DNA from: Planctomycetota bacterium
GTDB lineage: Bacteria; Planctomycetota; Brocadiia; JAJRTI01
Direction: 5' to 3'
NCBI GenBank assembly: GCA_024278415.1
Contig: JAJRTI010000984.1
Span: forward strand, 1-10,595
Length of the DNA: 10,595 nucleotides
Shown: piece after piece, positions 5,733 to 10,595 of the stretch
Position numbering within the stretch: the stretch's first letter is position 1
Layout: each line of letters starts with the position of its first letter
The notes under the pieces: generated by a model
Databases searched by the model: none
What the model was told of the DNA's origin: nothing
Seen by the model: only the letters and a program-made list of their open reading frames with translations
Position numbers and translations under genes: made by a program

Positions 5733-8700
5733 ATGAGCCGACACCATCCAAGACACCACCGACAGGCCTTGGCCCTGCTGGCGCTCGCGGCCGCCGGGCT
5801 CTGCGCGTCGTGTAAGCCGATCCAAGTCGAAGTCACGCTGATCGACGAAGCGACCCGCTTGGAGCAGGAGATCACCGGCACGTACCAAGACATCGGCCGG
5901 TCGGTCGAACTCCAGCCCACGCCCCAGGCCCTCGGCCTGCCGGCGAAAGATCCGAGCAAACTCGGGCTCGCGAAGTTCACGCTCGAACAAGGCGTCAAAG
6001 ACCTCCGCACCGCGCTCGCCGCGCTCCCGGACCAGAAACTGCCGCCCACGGAGAGCCGCGCCGCGATCGAGGCGCGGCTGCGCTACAACCTCTTCTCCAC
6101 GCTCCACGCACTGGGCCAAGCGGGCGAGGCGAAGCAGGAGCTGGCCGCGGCCAAGCGCCTCGCGCAGCAGCGCCGCATGCAGGACCTGCTCTGGAAGATC
6201 CAGATCGAAGAGGCCGCGCTCGCGCCGGCCGGCCAGCGGCCGGCGCTCATGCAGAAGGCCAGCCAGACGCTGTTCAGCACCCCTCTGTTCATGCTCTCCG
6301 ACGCGCCCATCGACCGCGCGCTGCGCGCGGCGCTTCAGCAGCGGATCGTGGCCGATACCCTGGCCGGCAAACTCGGCGGCCAAGACGACGCGGAACGCGC
6401 GGAGGCAGCGCTGAACGCGGTCGAGACCTTCGCCGCGCTGCCGCTGTGCATTTTCATGGCGCAGCTTGGCGAGCCGCTTGGCCCGGGCGAGGCCAAGCAG
6501 ATTTACCAAGACGTGTCCGGCCTCCGCAAGCAGGCCATCGTGCTGCACTCGCAACTCCTGCGCCTCGATCCTCCGGCCGACGCCAACGCCGAACAGGCGC
6601 TCGCCGCCCGCGCCGCCAAGCTCGACAAGGTCCTGCAAGCCTTGGCTGAAAAGGCCGCAGACGCGGACAGCGTCCGCTTCGGCCGCTTCTACTACTTCCA
6701 ACCCGTCGAGGCCATGGACGTGCAGGGGGAGCTGTCTGAGGAGGCCGTGTACGTGCGCTACTATCTCGCCGGCCGCAAGCTGCATGTGTGGACCATGAAC
6801 GTGGACGGCATCACCTACCGCCGCGTGGACGTGGACGCGGCGTTCCTCGACACGATCGACCGCCTCAGCCGCGACGCGCTCGACTTCTCCGACGCCGACC
6901 TGCCGCGGCTTGCCGCGGTCTTGCTCAACCCCATCGCCCAGGATCTGTCGAAAGCCAAGCGCATCTACATCGTGCCCGGCCATCGGCTTTTGTCGCTGCC
7001 GTGGCCGGCGCTGCCTCTGGGCGGGGCCATGCTCTGCGCGCGCGCGCCGATCGCGTTCGCTCCCAGCGGGCTGAGCCTCGTCATGGCCAACCAGGTGCGC
7101 AACCTCTTCAAGCGCAGCGTGGCCTTCTTCCCCAGGGAGACGGGCGACGAGTCGTTGCGCAACCAGGTCAGCCGGACTTTCCAGCGCATGACGACCACGA
7201 CCGAAAAGAAAGTCACCCCGCAGAACGTGTCGGCCGTGCTCCGCAGCAACGACGTCGCGTACGTGGGGCCGTCCTACGTGCTCCACTTTTCCCGGCCGTG
7301 GCAGAGCTACTTCGCATTCAACGGCTCCGCCACGCTTCGACGCACGCGGCTGCGCGACCTCGCCGCGGTCGACTTCACCGGCCAACTCTTCGCGATGGCC
7401 GACGTAGACGGCTCGACCTTCCGGTCCGCGCGCGACCTGGAGCCGCTCGAACGGACCGTGGACGTGCTGGCCGCCATCGGCGCGCCTACCGTGCTGCTGG
7501 CCCTGCCGGCGCGCGGCTCGAAAGCGAGCACGCAACTCTGGAACAGCTTCTTCGACAAGTTCACCAAACTGCCGCCCGGCGAGGCCCTCCGCCAGGCGCA
7601 GATCGAAGCGGCCCAAGCGGCCCCCGGCGACAAGGGGTGGACGCGGCTGCGTATCTTCGGCCACTTGGGCATGGACCAGGCCCAGGCCGAGGAGTTCGCG
7701 GAGGAGCAGTACGGCCAGATCGTGGCCGAGCGGGCCCAGGCGATTCGGGCCAAGGACTGGCCCGCAGTGTTGCGGCGATGCGAACAAGGCATCGAACTGA
7801 TCCGCTTCCTGCCGCAGCGCAAAGGGGACGCGATTGCGCAAGAGCAAACTGCGACGATTGCAGCCTTCAGGGGCGCCCTTTTCCAAGCCGCTGTCGAGCA
7901 TGGCCGGGCTTGGGCGCGGCTCGCGCAGGCCACGGGCGACAAGGCGAAGTTCGCAGAGGCGCGCTACGTGCTGGGCTTGGCCTGCTCTCAAGCGGGCGGG
8001 GAATACGTGGCCGACGCGGTCACGAACCTCCGGCAAGCCATGCAAGCATACGAGGAGCTGGGCGACAAGGCCCAGGTCCTCGCCAACATGACGGAACTCG
8101 CCAAGACGTACCGCAACGTGGGGCAATACCAACGCAGCCTGGATACGTTCCGCCAGGGGCTCGCCCTAACACGGCAGGTCGCTCGCCGAGACAAGGAGGC
8201 CGCGCTCTACCGCTACGTGGGCATCATCTACCTGAACGACCTCAATCGGTACCTCGACGCGGAGCGCAGCTTCAAGAAGGCCTACGACCTGGCGGAGGAG
8301 GAAGAGGACGACGCGCTCATGGTCCAGAGCCAGATCGACATGGGCATCGCGCGGCATAAGCTGGGCGATTTCGAGGTGGCCGAAAAGAGGCTCAAAGAAG
8401 CGCTGGACGCCGCCACAGAGATGGACGACGCGGAACTCCAGGGCCGCGCACACCAGGAACTCGCGAACGTGGCCTGGTATCAAGCGCGGTACTCCGAGGC
8501 GCTGGACCACCTCAAGGCGGCCGAACGGCTGTTCAAGGAAGCGAAGCTGCCGCGCCTGCTCGCCTTGGCCCTCAACACGCGGGGCCTGGTCTTCTGGACG
8601 CTCAACGACCACGAAAAGGCGCTGGCCGCGTTTGAGGACGCGCTCAAGTTGGCCGAACAGGAGCAGGCGCTCAAGCGGTGGGACATGCGCAAGGACATCG

Positions 8701-10571
8701 CCTCCGCCTACAACAACATCGGCCTCATCTATCGCGACCGCAAACAGTTCGATGAGGCGATCGGGCATTTCCGCACCGCGCTCCGAACCGACGAGGAGCG
8801 GGAGGATGTGTGGGGCCAGGCGTACAGCCACAAAAATCTGGGCATGACCTACCGGCGCATGCGCCAGTTCGCGCCGGCGCAAACCCACCTCGCCCTGGCC
8901 GTGAAGCTGTCGAGGCAGATCGGCGACAAGACCAACCTCGCCAAGTCGCTCTACAGCCTGGGCAACGTGTACGCGGACCAGGGCCGCTTCGCGGACGCGC
9001 AGAAGGCCTACCAAGAGGCCCACGACGTGGCCGCGGCGATCTTCGTGCGCGAGATCGAATGGCGCAGCCTGTGGGGGTTGGGCCGAATGGCGAGCGTGAA
9101 CCCAAGCGGCAAGGCGTACGGCCTCTACAAGCAGGCCATCGGCGTGGTCGAGAAGATGCGCGCCGCGATCAGAGTCGAGGAGTACCGCAACGGCTTCGTG
9201 GCCAACAAGCTCGACCTCTATTATGACATGGTGCAGCTCCTGCTCGACCAGGGCAAAGCGGGCGAGGCGTTCGAATACTCCGAGCGCTCGCGCGGGCGCT
9301 CCTTCATCGACCTGCTCGGCAACCACACCATCCGCGTCGGGAACGTGAGCGACCAGAAGCTGCTCGACAAGCAGCGCGCGATGCAGCGACAGATCCGCGA
9401 CGCCGAGGAGACGTACAAGGCCGCTCCCGCCGGCCAGGCCAAGAAGGACGCCAAGGCCGCTTTGCTGAAACTCCGTAAGGACTACGAGGATCTCATCGTC
9501 GACATCAAGGCCGCCAACCCGCAACTCTCCTCGTTCGTCAGCGTGGACACGATCACCGTTGGCGAGGCCAACAAGCTGCTCGGCGACGACGTGGCGCTCG
9601 TGGAGTACCTCGTGGCGAGCAACGAGATCATCACCTGGGTCCTGCGCGGGGGCAAGATGACCGTCACGCGCACGCCCATCGACGCCGCGGCATTGCGCAA
9701 GGACGTGCTCGATTTGCGCAAGCTCATCCAGGGCATCGAGGACTTGGGCGAACTGCCGAAGAAGCTGCACCGCATACTCATCGCCCCTATCCAGAAGCAC
9801 ATCGCCGGCGCGAAATACGTGTGCATCGCGCCCCACGGCGTGCTGCACTACCTGCCGTTCGGCATGCTCCATGACGGCGACAACTACCTCATCGACCGGC
9901 ACGCGATCTTCTACACCCCCAGCGCGAGCGTGTTGCGTTTCACCATGGGCAAGAAGCGCCGGCCCGTGGGCCAGAAGAAGCAGCTTCGCGTGCTCGCTAT
10001 CGGCAACCCCGACCTGGGCTCGCCCGCCCTGGCCCTGCCGTTCGCGGAGAAGGAAGTCAACAGCATTCCCTGGAGTTTTCCCAAGATCGACATCCTCACC
10101 GGCAAGCAGGCTACCGAGACCGCGCTCCTGAAGAACATCGGCAACTACGACATCATCCACATCGCGTCGCACGCCAAGTTCGACAGCATCAACCCGCTTT
10201 TCTCCGCCCTGCTGCTGGCGCCGGACTCGAAGTCCGATGGCCGGCTCGACTATAATGACGTCTTCGCCGTGAAGCTCCGGGCGGAGCTGATCGTGCTGAG
10301 CGCCTGCCAGACCGGCCTGGGCAAGGTGGAGGATGGCGACGAGATCATCGGCCTCAACCGCGCGTTCACCTACGCCGGCACGCAGGCCATTGTGTCGAGC
10401 CTTTGGCGCGTGAGCGACGTGGCCACGGGCATCATGGTGAAACACTTCTACCGCAACTACGTCACCATGAACAAAGCCGACAGCTTGCGCAAAGCGCAGT
10501 TGCTGGTGAAGCGCTACTATCCGCATCCGGCGTACTGGGCCGCGTTCACGCTGACTGGCGAGTATCGGTAA
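5733..10571 (+). CDS. Exported dual-CHAT TPR protein: inactive CHAT, TPR array, active-looking C-terminal CHAT protease
   Basis: The protein has 1612 residues. The signal peptide has an unusual His-rich n-region (R-H-H-P-R-H-H-R) and ends in C-A-S-C (Cys27 likely lipidated). Domains in order: 28-315, alpha-helical, degenerate TPR-like; about 320-648, a CHAT fold lacking catalytic residues; about 660-1130, a TPR array with roughly 40-residue spacing (for example N-N-I-G-L-I-Y-R-D-R-K-Q-F-D-E-A-I and S-L-G-N-V-Y-A-D-Q-G-R-F-A-D-A-Q); 1163-1275, helical linker with A-F-E-Y-S-E-R-S-R-G-R-S-F and a Lys-rich coiled stretch; about 1285-1612, CHAT domain. The last carries I-A-S-H-A with His1480 and L-S-A-C-Q-T-G with Cys1525, then G-L-N-R-A-F-T-Y-A-G and S-S-L-W-R-V-S-D, ending in Y-W-A-A-F-T-L-T-G. 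CHAT proteins are clan CD caspase/separase relatives, and several act as TPR-controlled proteases. Substrate and trigger are unknown. It is the last gene of the lipoprotein run. The start at 5733 is set by the signal peptide and AGGA. Confidence 0.9.
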   Translation: MSRHHPRHHRQALALLALAAAGLCASCKPIQVEVTLIDEATRLEQEITGTYQDIGRSVELQPTPQALGLPAKDPSKLGLAKFTLEQGVKDLRTALAALPDQKLPPTESRAAIEARLRYNLFSTLHALGQAGEAKQELAAAKRLAQQRRMQDLLWKIQIEEAALAPAGQRPALMQKASQTLFSTPLFMLSDAPIDRALRAALQQRIVADTLAGKLGGQDDAERAEAALNAVETFAALPLCIFMAQLGEPLGPGEAKQIYQDVSGLRKQAIVLHSQLLRLDPPADANAEQALAARAAKLDKVLQALAEKAADADSVRFGRFYYFQPVEAMDVQGELSEEAVYVRYYLAGRKLHVWTMNVDGITYRRVDVDAAFLDTIDRLSRDALDFSDADLPRLAAVLLNPIAQDLSKAKRIYIVPGHRLLSLPWPALPLGGAMLCARAPIAFAPSGLSLVMANQVRNLFKRSVAFFPRETGDESLRNQVSRTFQRMTTTTEKKVTPQNVSAVLRSNDVAYVGPSYVLHFSRPWQSYFAFNGSATLRRTRLRDLAAVDFTGQLFAMADVDGSTFRSARDLEPLERTVDVLAAIGAPTVLLALPARGSKASTQLWNSFFDKFTKLPPGEALRQAQIEAAQAAPGDKGWTRLRIFGHLGMDQAQAEEFAEEQYGQIVAERAQAIRAKDWPAVLRRCEQGIELIRFLPQRKGDAIAQEQTATIAAFRGALFQAAVEHGRAWARLAQATGDKAKFAEARYVLGLACSQAGGEYVADAVTNLRQAMQAYEELGDKAQVLANMTELAKTYRNVGQYQRSLDTFRQGLALTRQVARRDKEAALYRYVGIIYLNDLNRYLDAERSFKKAYDLAEEEEDDALMVQSQIDMGIARHKLGDFEVAEKRLKEALDAATEMDDAELQGRAHQELANVAWYQARYSEALDHLKAAERLFKEAKLPRLLALALNTRGLVFWTLNDHEKALAAFEDALKLAEQEQALKRWDMRKDIASAYNNIGLIYRDRKQFDEAIGHFRTALRTDEEREDVWGQAYSHKNLGMTYRRMRQFAPAQTHLALAVKLSRQIGDKTNLAKSLYSLGNVYADQGRFADAQKAYQEAHDVAAAIFVREIEWRSLWGLGRMASVNPSGKAYGLYKQAIGVVEKMRAAIRVEEYRNGFVANKLDLYYDMVQLLLDQGKAGEAFEYSERSRGRSFIDLLGNHTIRVGNVSDQKLLDKQRAMQRQIRDAEETYKAAPAGQAKKDAKAALLKLRKDYEDLIVDIKAANPQLSSFVSVDTITVGEANKLLGDDVALVEYLVASNEIITWVLRGGKMTVTRTPIDAAALRKDVLDLRKLIQGIEDLGELPKKLHRILIAPIQKHIAGAKYVCIAPHGVLHYLPFGMLHDGDNYLIDRHAIFYTPSASVLRFTMGKKRRPVGQKKQLRVLAIGNPDLGSPALALPFAEKEVNSIPWSFPKIDILTGKQATETALLKNIGNYDIIHIASHAKFDSINPLFSALLLAPDSKSDGRLDYNDVFAVKLRAELIVLSACQTGLGKVEDGDEIIGLNRAFTYAGTQAIVSSLWRVSDVATGIMVKHFYRNYVTMNKADSLRKAQLLVKRYYPHPAYWAAFTLTGEYR
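6690..7676 (+). other. Degenerate (pseudo-protease) CHAT domain within the TPR-CHAT gene
   Basis: Residues about 320-648 mirror the C-terminal CHAT domain. I-Y-I-V-P-G-H-R-L-L-S-L-P-W matches V-C-I-A-P-H-G-V-L-H-Y-L-P-F. A-P-S-G-L-S-L-V matches T-P-S-A-S-V-L-R. V-L-H-F (H518) matches I-I-H-I. A-M-A-D-V-D-G matches L-S-A-C-Q-T-G, placing Asp557 at the Cys position. I-G-A-P-T-V-L-L-A-L-P matches A-G-T-Q-A-I-V-S-S-L-W. E-A-L-R-Q-A-Q matches D-S-L-R-K-A-Q. The catalytic His position reads Arg521/Pro522. The fold appears retained and catalysis lost, suggesting a regulatory or binding role. This is alignment by eye. Confidence 0.75.
9585..10568 (+). other. C-terminal CHAT protease domain with intact His/Cys dyad
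   Basis: Residues about 1285-1612. The His box is I-I-H-I-A-S-H-A with catalytic His1480 (codon at 10170); the Cys box is V-L-S-A-C-Q-T-G with Cys1525 (codon at 10305). Supporting CHAT landmarks are A-P-H-G-V-L-H-Y-L-P-F, Y-T-P-S-A-S-V-L-R, E-I-I-G-L-N-R-A-F and the terminal W-A-A-F-T-L-T-G. The 45-residue His-to-Cys spacing is in the normal range for the family. Confidence 0.9.
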
Positions 10572-10595
10572 ACGCGGTCGCCGCATTCGCCAGAA

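Noticed and set aside
5733..10571. CRISPR type III-E (TPR-CHAT/Craspase) or gasdermin-activating protease
   Set aside because: There is no cas gene, repeat array or gasdermin-like gene in the window, and the protein carries an export signal, unlike those cytoplasmic systems.
5637..10586. Very long open frames on the - strand (831 aa at 5637-8132 and 806 aa at 8166-10586)
   Set aside because: They lie entirely opposite the TPR-CHAT gene, show only Leu/Val/Arg/His-rich composition with no domain motifs, and are the expected antisense shadow of GC-rich codon usage.

Overview
The window comes from a GC-rich bacterium and every credible gene lies on the + strand. Shine-Dalgarno sites of the GGAGG type and four consecutive type II (lipoprotein) signal peptides point to a diderm. 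The mix of PD40-propeller/TPR lipoprotein, DUF1318 lipoprotein and TPR-CHAT protein resembles Planctomycetota or related uncultivated PVC-type genomes. That placement is an inference from style; no rRNA or marker gene is present.

Region 1 (1-1050) holds the 3' part of a class III nucleotide cyclase-like gene. It carries three predicted C-terminal membrane helices, and the stop codon is followed directly (TAAATG) by a small DUF1232/YkvA-type membrane protein. Region 2 (1051-1271) is a 221-base spacer. It holds a perfect 18-base palindrome overlapping a possible promoter, which probably starts the next unit.

Region 3 (1272-10571) is a likely operon of four exported lipoproteins: (a) a 195-aa DUF1318 lipoprotein; (b) a 1015-aa protein with an N-terminal TolB/PD40 beta-propeller and a long TPR solenoid; (c) a 228-aa TPR lipoprotein whose start overlaps the stop of (b) as ATGA; (d) a 1612-aa TPR-CHAT protein. 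Two of the three internal junctions carry strong hairpins and the third is the 4-base overlap.

The most interesting element is (d). Its C-terminal CHAT (caspase-like, clan CD) domain has an apparently intact His1480/Cys1525 dyad. A second CHAT fold lies at about residues 320-648, between a helical N-terminus and the main TPR array, and it has lost both catalytic residues (Asp557 at the Cys position; Arg/Pro at the His position). The protein therefore reads as a duplicated TPR-CHAT module with one dead and one potentially live protease, anchored outside the cytoplasm and co-encoded with a propeller/TPR protein and a TPR adaptor. A plausible but untested reading is an envelope-located sensing and proteolysis complex: propeller and TPR proteins as ligand or scaffold, the pseudo-CHAT as regulator, the distal CHAT as effector.
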